Positions 1-8,357 of a DNA stretch of 64,000 bases are shown piece by piece. The notes beneath the pieces were generated by a model. That model saw only the letters and a list, made by a program, of their open reading frames with translations. It did no database searches and was not told where the DNA came from. The translations under genes were made by a program, and so were the position numbers. Source of the stretch: Enterobacter soli ATCC BAA-2102 (GTDB lineage Bacteria > Pseudomonadota > Gammaproteobacteria > Enterobacterales > Enterobacteriaceae); NCBI RefSeq assembly GCF_001654845.1, contig NZ_LXES01000051.1, positions 246,069-310,068 on the forward strand, in the 5' to 3' direction. How positions within the stretch are numbered: position 1 is the first letter of the stretch; each line of letters opens with the position of its first letter.

Positions 1-1178
1 TGGAACAGTTGTTCATCTTTCTGCATCAGCGGCCGGAGGGAGGCCGTAATCATGCGCTTGCAATGCACGCGCATGAGAATGCCGTAGTGGCGGCTCAGGA
101 ACTCGAGGTTGTCCATCCGCAGGCAGCAGATCTTCGCATCAGGATGAAGATGCAGATAATCCTCAAGCGCACGAATGTTGGGCAGACCGGTCAGCGGATC
201 GGTTAATGCCCTCTTCTGCCAGCCTCGTTTCATCCATTCACTGCGTCGGTAAATTCTCGACATATAGAGCAAACAAATAGCGAAAGAGATCAGTACCGAC
301 AGGATAAAGGAGAGGGAGTATCCCGATTCCACACCGTTGAGAAAGTTATAATTGTACGTCAGCAGTAACAGTGCCGACGTCGCCCACAGCAGCGAGATAA
401 GCGCGTAGCTCAGGCGGCTGATCCCAAGCGTAAAGAGGATAAATATGATGGGCATTAAATAACCCGCAATTATCGGTGACTCCAGTGGAGCGCACAAAAC
501 TGCAACAATAAACACCAAAACCATTAGCCAGATTACTATATAAATAGGTTGTTTATTTAAAAGTAATGGTTTAAGACTCTGTCGCCAGAATGCTCTGGCA
601 TACCGGGGACTAATTATCATTCTTAAGGGGTAGTAAAACATCATTGTAAATATGAGCGCGGCACATATCAGGCTCTGAATATCAACAACGTTATAAATTG
701 CAGTGCCTTCGCCGAAGAATGTAGAGATAGTCACCGGGAAATCAAATAAATAGCCCGCCAGATACATCGATAGCTTAATGCCTATCGGCACCATAAAACC
801 GAGCCAGAATATACGTATGCCGATGTACTTATTGGGCACACTGTGGCGCCAGCGCTTGCCCAGCACCAGACGGATCACGCCACAAGCGGCAAAGACAGAG
901 AAAGTCTGACAAAACAGCAAAACTAAATGTTGTAGCGGTGCTAAATTAATATTGTAAATATTAGCAGCAGTAAAACTTAACAGGATGGGAATAATTGCGC
1001 GGCGACCAAACAATAAAATAACGGCCAGCATCACACTTAATGGTAACCATGCCAAATAAACATCATGACCGTTAACTATTGCTCGCGGTGAGATATAACG
1101 AGAAAACGGAACCGCAATCAGACAAAGCAGTAACGCAATCATAAATATCTTTACATTATTGACATTTTTACTTTTCAT
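1..1178 (-). CDS. pdeA: Cyclic-di-GMP phosphodiesterase PdeA (YfeA), N-terminal part
   Basis: Partial gene, cut by the left edge; about 392 N-terminal residues are visible. It starts at the ATG at 1178, since an in-frame TGA lies 11 codons upstream. The first ~310 residues are very hydrophobic with many membrane segments (MASE1-type sensor). A degenerate GGDEF domain begins near residue 323 with ALTDPLTGLPN. The match in sequence and position to E. coli YfeA/PdeA, next to alaX-alaW, is clear. In that family a C-terminal EAL domain hydrolyses c-di-GMP to pGpG and favours motility over biofilm; the EAL part lies outside the window. The ribosome binding site is weak. Confidence 0.9.
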   Translation of the reverse strand, partial: MKSKNVNNVKIFMIALLLCLIAVPFSRYISPRAIVNGHDVYLAWLPLSVMLAVILLFGRRAIIPILLSFTAANIYNINLAPLQHLVLLFCQTFSVFAACGVIRLVLGKRWRHSVPNKYIGIRIFWLGFMVPIGIKLSMYLAGYLFDFPVTISTFFGEGTAIYNVVDIQSLICAALIFTMMFYYPLRMIISPRYARAFWRQSLKPLLLNKQPIYIVIWLMVLVFIVAVLCAPLESPIIAGYLMPIIFILFTLGISRLSYALISLLWATSALLLLTYNYNFLNGVESGYSLSFILSVLISFAICLLYMSRIYRRSEWMKRGWQKRALTDPLTGLPNIRALEDYLHLHPDAKICCLRMDNLEFLSRHYGILMRVHCKRMITASLRPLMQKDEQLF

Positions 1179-1355
1179 TAAGGTGAATAAACTATTTCCC
1201 GCTATTATTCATTGACCGGACGGATAATAGGTTTATTAATTGCGCGAAGCAAGATCAAGTCTATAAATAGACCGTTTTCTGACGCTGGATTGAGGTGAGG
1301 TATAGGAAAACACCATTACTTGCAACAAAAGCCGTGCGTAGATGTTACAAAAGCA

Positions 1356-1387
1356 TAAAAAAACCCCCGTCTTTCGACGAGGGTTCA
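1356..1387 (-). terminator. Rho-independent terminator of the tRNA-Ala pair
   Basis: On the minus strand a hairpin (ACCCTCGTCGAAAGACGGGGGT, imperfect) is followed by a run of seven T. It lies just downstream of the second tRNA-Ala gene. Confidence 0.8.
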
Positions 1388-1392
1388 AATTT

Positions 1393-1468
<76 letters not shown>

Positions 1469-1509
1469 ACATGTTACTTTACATACCGCTCTCTGTTGGG
1501 TTCAGAGTT

Positions 1510-1585
<76 letters not shown>

Positions 1586-1614
1586 ATCGTAAAGCTGTCA
1601 TGTTGACGGGCGGC

Positions 1615-1643
1615 ATAATATGAATTCCGCTGCGGAGTGTCAA
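1615..1643 (-). promoter_or_regulatory. Sigma-70 promoter of the tRNA-Ala operon
   Basis: On the minus strand a perfect -35 (TTGACA, 1638-1643) and a -10 TATTAT (1615-1620) are spaced by exactly 17 nt. The downstream discriminator is GC-rich (GCCGCCCG), typical of stringently controlled stable-RNA promoters. The first tRNA begins about 30 nt downstream. Confidence 0.85.
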
Positions 1644-1802
1644 CGGCAAAATTGATCGCCGTGAATCAATCGCCGAAAAATCATGCAAATGAATCACTTT
1701 GCGTACCTGCTCGCAGTCAGGAGTTAAGCCTGTCACGTTTTCACGTAAAACGGTGCTATAAAATGAACCACTAATTAACCCTACTATTATTCAGGCAATT
1801 GC

Positions 1803-2159
1803 ATGATCAAGGAACGAATGACGCCAGAAGAGTTAGCCCTGCTCACTGGCTATAGCCGCCAGACCATCAATAAATGGGTTCGTAAAGAGGGTTGGATTAC
1901 ATCGCCAAAGCCAGGAGTGCAGGGTGGCAAGGCGCGGCTGGTGCATGTCAATGAGCAAGTTCGGGACTTTATTCACAGCGCCCGCCGGGCGTCCAACGCA
2001 CCTGATATGCCAGAAAACCATGACCGTTCGCTCCACACGTTACTTCTGACGCTGGCAAATGAAATGACGCCGGATGAGCAAAAGCAGCTGACATCTCTGT
2101 TACTGCGGGAAGGGATTACCGGATTATTGCAACGTTTAGGGATACGCGATCAGAGCTGA
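1803..2159 (+). CDS. yfeC: Putative DNA-binding regulator YfeC (DUF1323)
   Basis: 118 residues. An N-terminal helix-turn-helix-like segment (LALLTGYSRQTINKWVRKEGW, split around residues 12-32) resembles MerR/excisionase-type winged helices. The rest is polar and ends in LLREGITGLLQRLGIRD. It is orthologous to E. coli YfeC, with the same place and partner. The next gene, yfeD, starts one base after this stop, so the two are almost certainly co-transcribed and translationally coupled. They share about half their residues in the N-terminal half and the closing LLxREGxxxxLxRLGI motif, so they are paralogues from a tandem duplication. The biological target is unknown. Confidence 0.88.
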   Translation: MIKERMTPEELALLTGYSRQTINKWVRKEGWITSPKPGVQGGKARLVHVNEQVRDFIHSARRASNAPDMPENHDRSLHTLLLTLANEMTPDEQKQLTSLLLREGITGLLQRLGIRDQS

Positions 2160-2160
2160 T

Positions 2161-2556
2161 ATGAAAAGATTACGCAGTAAAATGACGACCGAAGAGTTGG
2201 CCGATAGTTTGGGTGTTGCCCGGCAAACCGTTAATCGCTGGATACGGCAGCAAGGATGGAAAACGGAAGGCATTAATGGGGTAAAAGGCGGACGTGCGCG
2301 GTTGATTCATATTGATGCCCGTGTTCGCGAGCATATCATGAGCATTCCGGCCATCCGTAACCGCCAGGCTATCTATCAACTGGCAGAAGCGCCCTCTTTA
2401 TACGGGGAATCTAAATCATCTGGCTTACTTCCTCAAATCATCGACTCTCTTGAGAATTTAACGCTGATTGAGCAAGAGCGACTTCAGGCGTTACTGACCC
2501 GGGAAGGCCTTCAGGGATTTCTTACCCGCCTCGGCATTACTGAATTGCACGCATAA
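2161..2556 (+). CDS. yfeD: Putative DNA-binding regulator YfeD (DUF1323)
   Basis: 131 residues, paralogue of yfeC. The N-terminal helix-turn-helix (LADSLGVARQTVNRWIRQQGW, split around residues 12-32) is followed by GVKGGRARLIHI, matching GVQGGKARLVHV in YfeC. The C-terminus LLTREGLQGFLTRLGI again parallels YfeC. It matches E. coli YfeD in sequence and position. Function is not established; a DNA-binding role is inferred from the N-terminal domain. The gene ends at a hairpin shared with the convergent gltX. Confidence 0.88.
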   Translation: MKRLRSKMTTEELADSLGVARQTVNRWIRQQGWKTEGINGVKGGRARLIHIDARVREHIMSIPAIRNRQAIYQLAEAPSLYGESKSSGLLPQIIDSLENLTLIEQERLQALLTREGLQGFLTRLGITELHA

Positions 2557-2585
2557 AAAACGGCAGGTTCCCCTGCCGTTATTCT
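2555..2585. terminator. Bidirectional terminator between yfeD and gltX
   Basis: Stem CGGCAGG / CCTGCCG with a TTCC-type loop, preceded by six A and followed by TTATTCTT. It lies between the convergent stops of yfeD and gltX and can serve both strands. Confidence 0.8.
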
Positions 2586-2599
2586 TACCTTTTGCGCAA

Positions 2600-4015
2600 T
2601 TACTGCTGGCTTTCACGCTCAGCAATAAAGCCCAGTGCTTTGTTAATACGCGCGACGCTGCGTGTTTTACCAATAGCATGAACGGTGACATCCAGTGCAG
2701 GTGACTGGCCAGCGCCAGTTACTGCCACGCGCAGCGGCATCCCCACTTTACCCATGCCCACTTCCAGCTCATCGGCAGTCGCCTGAATAGCGTGGTGAAC
2801 ATTTTCAGCGGTCCACTCGGTAATCGCCGCCAGTTTGTCACGCACAACTTCCAGTGGCTGACGCGCAACCGGACGCAGGTGTTTCTTGGCTGCGTCGGCA
2901 TCAAACTCGTCGAACTCTTCATAGAAGTAACGGCAGCTTTCGGCAATCTCTTTCAGAGTTTTGCAACGTTCGCCAAGCAGTTTCACCAGTTCCGCCAGCT
3001 CAGGGCCAGTGCGGGTATCGATGTTTGCCTGTTCGATGTGCCATTGCAGGTACGTCGCAACGTACTCTGGCTGCATGGTGTTGATGTAGTGGTGGTTCAG
3101 CCACAGCAGTTTATCGGTATTGAACGCACTGGCGGATTTGCTGACCGCGCCCAGGGAGAACAGATTGATCATCTCTTCACGGCTGAAGATCTCCTGGTCA
3201 CCGCTGGACCAGCCCAGGCGAACCAGATAGTTCAGCAGCGCTTCTGGCAGATAACCGTCATCACGGTATTGCATTACGCTAACCGCGCCATGACGTTTAG
3301 ACAGTTTTTTACCGTCGTCACCGTTGATCATAGAAACGTGCGCATACACTGGCACAGGCGCATTCAGAGCTTTCAGGATGTTGATCTGACGTGGGGTGTT
3401 GTTGATATGGTCTTCACCACGGATAACGTGGGTGATTTCCATATCCCAGTCATCGACCACAACGCAGAAGTTATAGGTTGGTGAACCGTCGGTACGACGG
3501 ATGATCAGGTCATCCAGCTCCTGGTTGCTGAATTCGATCGGGCCACGGATCTGATCGTCAAAGATAACAGAACCTTCCTGCGGGTTGGCAAAACGCACAA
3601 CACACGGCTCATCCGCAGCATGTTCGCTGTGGTCGTGGCGGCAACGGCCGTCATAACGTGGTTTTTCGCCATTTGCCATCTGCTCTTCGCGCAGGGCATC
3701 CAGACGCTCTTTAGAGCAGTAGCATTTATATGCGGTGCCCGCGACCAGCATTTCATCAATCACAGCGTTATAGCGGTCAAAACGTTTGGTCTGGAAATAC
3801 GGACCTTCATCCCACTCCAGATTCAGCCAGTTCATCCCATCCATAATGGCTTCGATTGCTTCCGGCGTGGAGCGCTCGAGATCGGTGTCTTCAATACGCA
3901 GCACGAACTCGCCCTTGTTGTGGCGTGCGAAAAGCCAGGAATAGAGAGCAGTACGTGCACCACCGACGTGCAGATAGCCTGTCGGGCTGGGCGCGAAGCG
4001 AGTTTTGATTTTCAT
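2600..4015 (-). CDS. gltX: Glutamyl-tRNA synthetase
   Basis: 471 residues, the usual length. A class I aminoacyl-tRNA synthetase charging tRNA-Glu with glutamate in the cytosol. The HIGH-type signature is at residues 9-22 (PSPTGYLHVGGART) and the KMSKS-type loop KLSKR near 236-240. A Cys/His zinc-binding cluster (CYCSKERLD...CRHDH) lies near residues 98-127. The gene is convergent with yfeD and divergent from the Val/Lys tRNA operon, the same arrangement as in E. coli. Confidence 0.98.
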   Translation of the reverse strand: MKIKTRFAPSPTGYLHVGGARTALYSWLFARHNKGEFVLRIEDTDLERSTPEAIEAIMDGMNWLNLEWDEGPYFQTKRFDRYNAVIDEMLVAGTAYKCYCSKERLDALREEQMANGEKPRYDGRCRHDHSEHAADEPCVVRFANPQEGSVIFDDQIRGPIEFSNQELDDLIIRRTDGSPTYNFCVVVDDWDMEITHVIRGEDHINNTPRQINILKALNAPVPVYAHVSMINGDDGKKLSKRHGAVSVMQYRDDGYLPEALLNYLVRLGWSSGDQEIFSREEMINLFSLGAVSKSASAFNTDKLLWLNHHYINTMQPEYVATYLQWHIEQANIDTRTGPELAELVKLLGERCKTLKEIAESCRYFYEEFDEFDADAAKKHLRPVARQPLEVVRDKLAAITEWTAENVHHAIQATADELEVGMGKVGMPLRVAVTGAGQSPALDVTVHAIGKTRSVARINKALGFIAERESQQ

Positions 4016-4228
4016 GAAATGGCCTTACGTTATAAAGATGCCGGCAATCGGCAAATCCTGGGAAAAAAACAATGGGCAATATTCTATCACTGTGGGGCGA
4101 TTCCTCAATGTTGATCCCTGTATCGGGTTCGAGTTTGCTGTTTTTGTTTAGAAATCATGCGCAATAGTCCATTTCGCGATCGTTTTGTTTAATTTTACGA
4201 CGAACGAATAAAAACTTTAGAAAATGCG

Positions 4229-4256
4229 TTGACTCATTTTCAACTCTCCCTATAAT
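4229..4256 (+). promoter_or_regulatory. Promoter of the Val/Lys tRNA operon
   Basis: -35 TTGACT (4229-4234) and a consensus -10 TATAAT (4251-4256) separated by 16 nt, 17 nt before the first tRNA. The GC-containing discriminator fits a stable-RNA promoter. The rest of the 258-base gap to gltX should hold the divergent gltX promoter, which I could not place with confidence. Confidence 0.85.
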
Positions 4257-4273
4257 GCGACTCCACACAGCGG

Positions 4274-4349
4274 GGGTGATTAGCTCAGTTGGTAGAGCAT
4301 CTCCTTTACACGGAGGGGGTCGGCGGTTCGAGCCCGTCATCACCCACCA
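4274..4349 (+). tRNA. valU: tRNA-Val (anticodon TAC), first copy
   Basis: 76 nt with encoded CCA; anticodon loop TTTACAC gives anticodon TAC. The acceptor stem is GGGTGAT/ATCACCC. First gene of a four-tRNA operon matching E. coli valU-valX-valY-lysV. It differs from the next two copies only by a T4:A69 pair in place of C4:G69. Confidence 0.95.
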
Positions 4350-4391
4350 TATACTTCACGTAGACTCGCAGTGTAGATAAGAATTGAGAAT

Positions 4392-4467
4392 GGGCGATTA
4401 GCTCAGTTGGTAGAGCATCTCCTTTACACGGAGGGGGTCGGCGGTTCGAGCCCGTCATCGCCCACCA
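4392..4467 (+). tRNA. valX: tRNA-Val (anticodon TAC), second copy
   Basis: 76 nt with CCA and anticodon TAC. The acceptor stem GGGCGAT/ATCGCCC carries a compensatory C4:G69 pair relative to the first copy. It is identical to the third copy. Confidence 0.95.
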
Positions 4468-4497
4468 TTCTCACCTTATCGATAGCAGTTCCGAAAT

Positions 4498-4573
4498 GGG
4501 CGATTAGCTCAGTTGGTAGAGCATCTCCTTTACACGGAGGGGGTCGGCGGTTCGAGCCCGTCATCGCCCACCA
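4498..4573 (+). tRNA. valY: tRNA-Val (anticodon TAC), third copy
   Basis: 76 nt with CCA and anticodon TAC, identical to the copy at 4392-4467. Only four bases separate it from the following tRNA-Lys, so processing must cut within a very short spacer. Confidence 0.95.
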
Positions 4574-4577
4574 TTTC

Positions 4578-4653
4578 GGGTCGTTAGCTCAGTTGGTAGA
4601 GCAGTTGACTTTTAATCAATTGGTCGCAGGTTCGAATCCTGCACGACCCACCA
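4578..4653 (+). tRNA. lysV: tRNA-Lys (anticodon TTT)
   Basis: 76 nt with CCA; anticodon loop CTTTTAA gives anticodon TTT. Last gene of the tRNA operon, followed directly by a strong terminator. Confidence 0.95.
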
Positions 4654-4656
4654 ATG

Positions 4657-4686
4657 TAAAAAAGCGCCCTAAAGGCGCTTTTTTGC
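4657..4686 (+). terminator. Terminator of the Val/Lys tRNA operon
   Basis: Stem AAGCGCC / GGCGCTT with loop CTAAA, then TTTTT. It also lies downstream of xapR on the other strand, where the A-run reads as a T-run, so it may stop both transcripts. Confidence 0.85.
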
Positions 4687-4712
4687 TATATGCGATTTGA
4701 ACAATGTGCGCG

Positions 4713-5600
4713 TTACCCTGCTATCAACGTCGCTATCAACTTATCTACTGCCGGCGTCGCCTGCCTCTCGTCATACACCACATACAAATCTGCCGGTATG
4801 CGCTCTTTAAGCGGACGGAATACCACGCCAGGCCATTGCATCTGCGCGTAGCTGTCAGCCGCGAGTGTAATACCCATCCCCATACTAATCATCGCCAGTA
4901 CCGTTTGAGGCTCAACCGCTTCACGCACTATCAGCGGTGAAAAACCGGCCTGCTGGCAGACGCGATGCAGAAAGGCCCAGTCGGAGTGGGCAGAAGGCAT
5001 GGTGACAAAATACTCATTTTGCAGATCGGCTAGCGCGATAGCCGTTTCACCCACCAGGCGGTGATCCTCGGGCATCGCAACCAAAAATGCGGCATCACGC
5101 AGCCGGATACTGCTAAAACCTGCCGAAGGTTCGGTTGCCATACGCCATATCCCCACATCCAGTTCACGCCGCTCCAGCAGCGCCATCTGCATCACCGGAG
5201 ATCTTTCCCGGAAAATCACATCAACATTGGGATGCGCTTTTAAATAACCGCGCATAATCGTGCGTACCTCACTCCACATAGCCGTACCGACGATCCCCAG
5301 CTCAATACGCCCTGCCTCACCCCGACCAATTTGTTCAACGCGCGCCAGAGCCTGATTGGCACTGGTCAGCAATCGACGCGACTCCTCCATCAACACTTTC
5401 CCGGCATAGGTTAACGCAACGCTACGGGAGTGACGAATAAACAGCAGCGTACCAAGCTGGCTTTCCAGCTCTTTGATATGCAGGCTTAATGGCGGTTGCG
5501 ACATATTGAGACGGGCCGCAGCCCGTCCAAAGTGAAGTTCTTCCGCCACCGCCAAAAAGTAGCGTAGCAATTTCAGATCGGTTCGGTAGACGCGTTCCAT
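4713..5600 (-). CDS. xapR: LysR-type activator of xanthosine use, XapR
   Basis: 295 residues from the start MERVYRTDLK, which matches E. coli XapR; an in-frame ATG 12 codons earlier is not conserved. The N-terminal winged helix-turn-helix (FGRAAARLNMSQPPLSLHIK, residues about 23-42) is followed by a LysR substrate-binding domain. In E. coli XapR activates xapAB when xanthosine or deoxyinosine is present. It follows xapB on the same strand with a 68-base gap, as in E. coli. Confidence 0.93.
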   Translation of the reverse strand: MERVYRTDLKLLRYFLAVAEELHFGRAAARLNMSQPPLSLHIKELESQLGTLLFIRHSRSVALTYAGKVLMEESRRLLTSANQALARVEQIGRGEAGRIELGIVGTAMWSEVRTIMRGYLKAHPNVDVIFRERSPVMQMALLERRELDVGIWRMATEPSAGFSSIRLRDAAFLVAMPEDHRLVGETAIALADLQNEYFVTMPSAHSDWAFLHRVCQQAGFSPLIVREAVEPQTVLAMISMGMGITLAADSYAQMQWPGVVFRPLKERIPADLYVVYDERQATPAVDKLIATLIAG

Positions 5601-5668
5601 CAAAACATATCCCGGAGATAACACTGAATACCCCACCTTAAATCTTTTCGCGTCAGGAACAACCCGTT

Positions 5669-6925
5669 TTAATGCGTCGCTGTGCGCAACGCGTTGTTTT
5701 TACCCGCGTGTCGGTAGTTAAAACACAGGAAAAACACCACGGCCAGGATCAGCGCATAAGCCGCAAATACCAGCCAGATGGTCTGCCAGTCTTTCACGCC
5801 ATCAACGGAGAAATAGTCCACCGCCATCCCGCTCAGGATCGACCCCACGTATGCCCCAACGCCATTTACCATGGTCATAAATAAGCCCTGGGCACTGGCG
5901 CGGATGTCCGGCGTCACCTCTTGCTCCACAAATACCGAGCCCGAGATGTTGAAGAAATCAAAGGCGCAGCCATAGACAATCATCGACAACATCAGCAGAA
6001 CAAATCCCACCACCGACGGGTCGCCAAAGGCAAACAGCCCGAAACGCAGCATCCAGGCCACCATGCTCATCAGCATCACGGTTTTAATACCAAAGCGTTT
6101 CAGGAAAAATGGGATTGTCAGAATGAAGAAAACTTCAGACATCTGCGAGACGGAGAGCAATATCGACGGATATTTAACGATAAAGCTGTCTGCATACTCC
6201 GGGTTGCGCGCAAAATCATGCAGGAAAGGGCTACCGAAGGTATTGGTGATTTGCAGCACCGCGCCCAGCAGCATCGCGAACAAGAAAAAGACGGCCATTC
6301 GCGGCTGTCTGAACAACACAAAAGCATTCAGGCCCAGTTTGCTTGCAAACGTCGGGACTGATTTGCTCTTCACTACCGGGATTTTGGGCAATGTCAGAGA
6401 ATACAGAGCAAGCACCAGTGAGGCCCCCGCAGCGATGTAGAGCTGAACATTACTGAGTTCAACACCCATCAGACTGATTGCCCACATCGCCACAATAAAG
6501 CCCACCGTACCGTACACGCGTACAGGTGGAAAATGGCTCACCGTGTCCAGCCCGGCCTGCTCAAGACAGGAATAAGAGAGCGTATTCGATAACGCAATTG
6601 TGGGCATAAACGCCATCGCATTGACCAGCATCACCCAGAACATCAGGCTGGGTTCGTTGACATGCGCGGCATAGCAGAGTGCAACCGCGCACACGAGATG
6701 GCAAATCATATAGGCCCGGTCTGCGCGCAGCCATTTATCAGCAATGATGCCCACCAGGGATGGCATAACGATCGCCGCAAGCCCTTTGGAGCTATAGACC
6801 AGCCCCACGTCTGAGCCGGTAAAATGTAGGGTATTAATCATGTAGGAACCCAGCGTAACCAGCCAGCTCCCCCAGATAAAATATTGCATAAAGGACATCA
6901 TCTTTAATCGGGTCGTGATGTTCAT
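5669..6925 (-). CDS. xapB: Xanthosine permease XapB
   Basis: 418 residues from MNITTRLKMM, the same length as E. coli XapB. A nucleoside:H+ symporter of the major facilitator superfamily with about 12 hydrophobic segments. Conserved stretches include SFMQYFIWGSWLVTLGSYM at the N-terminus and FDFFNISGSVFVEQEV near residue 325. It imports xanthosine for cleavage by XapA. The gene follows xapA by 51 bases in one operon. A longer reading frame starting at 6967 adds 14 non-conserved residues and is not preferred. Confidence 0.95.
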   Translation of the reverse strand: MNITTRLKMMSFMQYFIWGSWLVTLGSYMINTLHFTGSDVGLVYSSKGLAAIVMPSLVGIIADKWLRADRAYMICHLVCAVALCYAAHVNEPSLMFWVMLVNAMAFMPTIALSNTLSYSCLEQAGLDTVSHFPPVRVYGTVGFIVAMWAISLMGVELSNVQLYIAAGASLVLALYSLTLPKIPVVKSKSVPTFASKLGLNAFVLFRQPRMAVFFLFAMLLGAVLQITNTFGSPFLHDFARNPEYADSFIVKYPSILLSVSQMSEVFFILTIPFFLKRFGIKTVMLMSMVAWMLRFGLFAFGDPSVVGFVLLMLSMIVYGCAFDFFNISGSVFVEQEVTPDIRASAQGLFMTMVNGVGAYVGSILSGMAVDYFSVDGVKDWQTIWLVFAAYALILAVVFFLCFNYRHAGKNNALRTATH

Positions 6926-6976
6926 AACCTGTTCCTTTTCGCAGGGTGTGGCCCTGTTCAGGGCCACTTATTTTTA

Positions 6977-7801
6977 TCAGGCGATTTTGCGCAGGAAGCC
7001 GCAGATAAGATTGATGAAATTCTGCCGTGAGAGTTCTGCTGCCGCCAGCGTCTGCTCATGGGACAGTTTCACATCGCCCAGCCCTTCGGCCAGATTGGTA
7101 ATAGCCGATACAGCAACCACTTTCAGGTCACAGTGGCGCGCGGAAATTACTTCCGGGACAACCGACATGCCCACGACATCACCACCGATAATCTGCATCA
7201 TGCGGATCTCTGCCGCCGTTTCGAAATTCGGGCCTGGATAGGAAACAAACACCCCCTCGCTCAGCGGGAAGCCCTCTTCAGCCGCGACGGTTTGCAGCAC
7301 GGCACGGTATTCCGCGTCATAGGCATTAGCCAGGGTGAAAAAGCGCTCGCCAAAACGCTCATCGTTTAACCCAACCATTGGCGTTCCGGGCATGGTATTG
7401 ATGTGATCATTCAGGGCAACAAGGCTGCCAGGCCCGACTTCCGGGCGCAAAGAGCCTGCCGCATTAGTACTGAACAGCAGTTCACAGCCCAATAGCTTAA
7501 AAGTACGAATGGCGTCGGTCATGATAGTCATGCCCCGGCCTTCATAGAAATGACCGCGACCTTTCATACAAGCAACCGGAACCCCGGCAAGATGGCCTAA
7601 TACCAACTCGCCCGCGTGGCCGTGAACCGTACTAACCGGAAAGCCTGGCAGCTTGTCATAAGAGAGAGCCACAGCGTCTTCAATCTGGTCTGCAAGTGCG
7701 CCGAGCCCGGACCCCAGAATAAACGCAACGCGAGGGATAAAATTCGGCTTAGCTGCACGGATAATGTCGGCACAATACAATGGGTCATTCGAGAGGGTCA
7801 T
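6977..7801 (-). CDS. xapA: Xanthosine phosphorylase (purine nucleoside phosphorylase II)
   Basis: 274 residues from MTLSNDPLYCA; E. coli XapA is 277. It phosphorolyses xanthosine, inosine and guanosine to base and ribose-1-phosphate. PNP family motifs: phosphate-binding ILGSGLGAL (about residue 28), GRGHFYEG (about 81), STNAAGSLRPEVGPGSLVA (about 110) and the base-site region VVGMSVVPEV (about 193). First gene of xapA-xapB. The upstream reading frame to 7900 is not conserved and overlaps the likely promoter and XapR site. Confidence 0.95.
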   Translation of the reverse strand: MTLSNDPLYCADIIRAAKPNFIPRVAFILGSGLGALADQIEDAVALSYDKLPGFPVSTVHGHAGELVLGHLAGVPVACMKGRGHFYEGRGMTIMTDAIRTFKLLGCELLFSTNAAGSLRPEVGPGSLVALNDHINTMPGTPMVGLNDERFGERFFTLANAYDAEYRAVLQTVAAEEGFPLSEGVFVSYPGPNFETAAEIRMMQIIGGDVVGMSVVPEVISARHCDLKVVAVSAITNLAEGLGDVKLSHEQTLAAAELSRQNFINLICGFLRKIA

Positions 7802-7958
7802 AAAGGCTCCTTGTGGACGAAGAATGCGATACCACTGATCGCATGTTGCATGTCTTATATCCGGAGCCTGTGGGTTATCACCAATACACTTTCGCGGCAC
7901 TATCGATACAGATTCAGTATCAATCCCCCGCTCTCCCCGCCAAATATGGCTGTTTTTC

Positions 7959-7985
7959 TCAAGCTACTGTCACCCGTGCCGATAT
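7959..7985 (+). promoter_or_regulatory. Sigma-28 (FliA) promoter of the flxA-like gene
   Basis: TCAAGCTA (7959-7966), 11 nt, then GCCGATAT (7978-7985). The flagellar sigma-28 consensus is TAAAGTTT-N11-GCCGATAA: the -10 matches 7 of 8, the -35 matches 5 of 8, and the spacing is exact. A start near 7990 leaves about 20 nt before the chosen ATG. Confidence 0.8.
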
Positions 7986-8012
7986 CTCTTTTTTATGGCG
8001 AGAGGAACTAGC

Positions 8013-8357
8013 ATGACAACTATTCAGGCATCAACACCCTCCATTCAGACAAGCAGTAGCGGAGGCAGCAGCAACTCAGGCGGTAACGATATCTCTTCAC
8101 AGATCAGTCGCATTACATCGCAGATCACTAAACTGACCCAGCAGCTAAAAGATGTCGCTAACGGAAGTGGCAGTGCGGAAGATAAGAAAAAGCAGCAAGA
8201 GTTGCTACAGGCGCAAATCAAAATGCTGCAGGCACAACTGGCGCAACTCCAGCGCCAGCAGGCCGAAGCAGCCCAGAAAAAACAGGATCAAAAGCAGGGT
8301 AAAGAGGAAGGTGTTAATAGCCCTTCCGACAAACATCAGATTGATATCTACATCTGA
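8013..8357 (+). CDS. FlxA-like coiled-coil protein
   Basis: 114 residues from MTTIQAS. The N-terminus is Ser/Gly/Asn-rich. Residues about 30-95 form a Gln/Lys-rich coiled coil with heptads (ISRITSQITKLTQQLKD, LQAQIKMLQAQLAQLQRQQ), and it ends in IDIYI. These traits match the E. coli flagellum-regulated protein FlxA, whose function is unknown. No signal peptide or membrane segment is visible. The start at 8013 has AGAGGA at suitable spacing; an ATG at 7995 would lie only ~5 nt into the transcript predicted from the sigma-28 promoter. The last 10 bases overlap the convergent yfeR. In E. coli yfeN occupies this interval. Confidence 0.82.
   Translation: MTTIQASTPSIQTSSSGGSSNSGGNDISSQISRITSQITKLTQQLKDVANGSGSAEDKKKQQELLQAQIKMLQAQLAQLQRQQAEAAQKKQDQKQGKEEGVNSPSDKHQIDIYI

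Noticed and set aside
2792..3484. 230-residue reading frame antisense to gltX
   Set aside because: Shadow of a highly conserved gene with strong codon bias; no ribosome binding site or recognisable domain.
4274..4653. Regularly spaced near-identical units that could suggest a CRISPR array
   Set aside because: The units are full tRNA genes with cloverleaf, anticodon and CCA.
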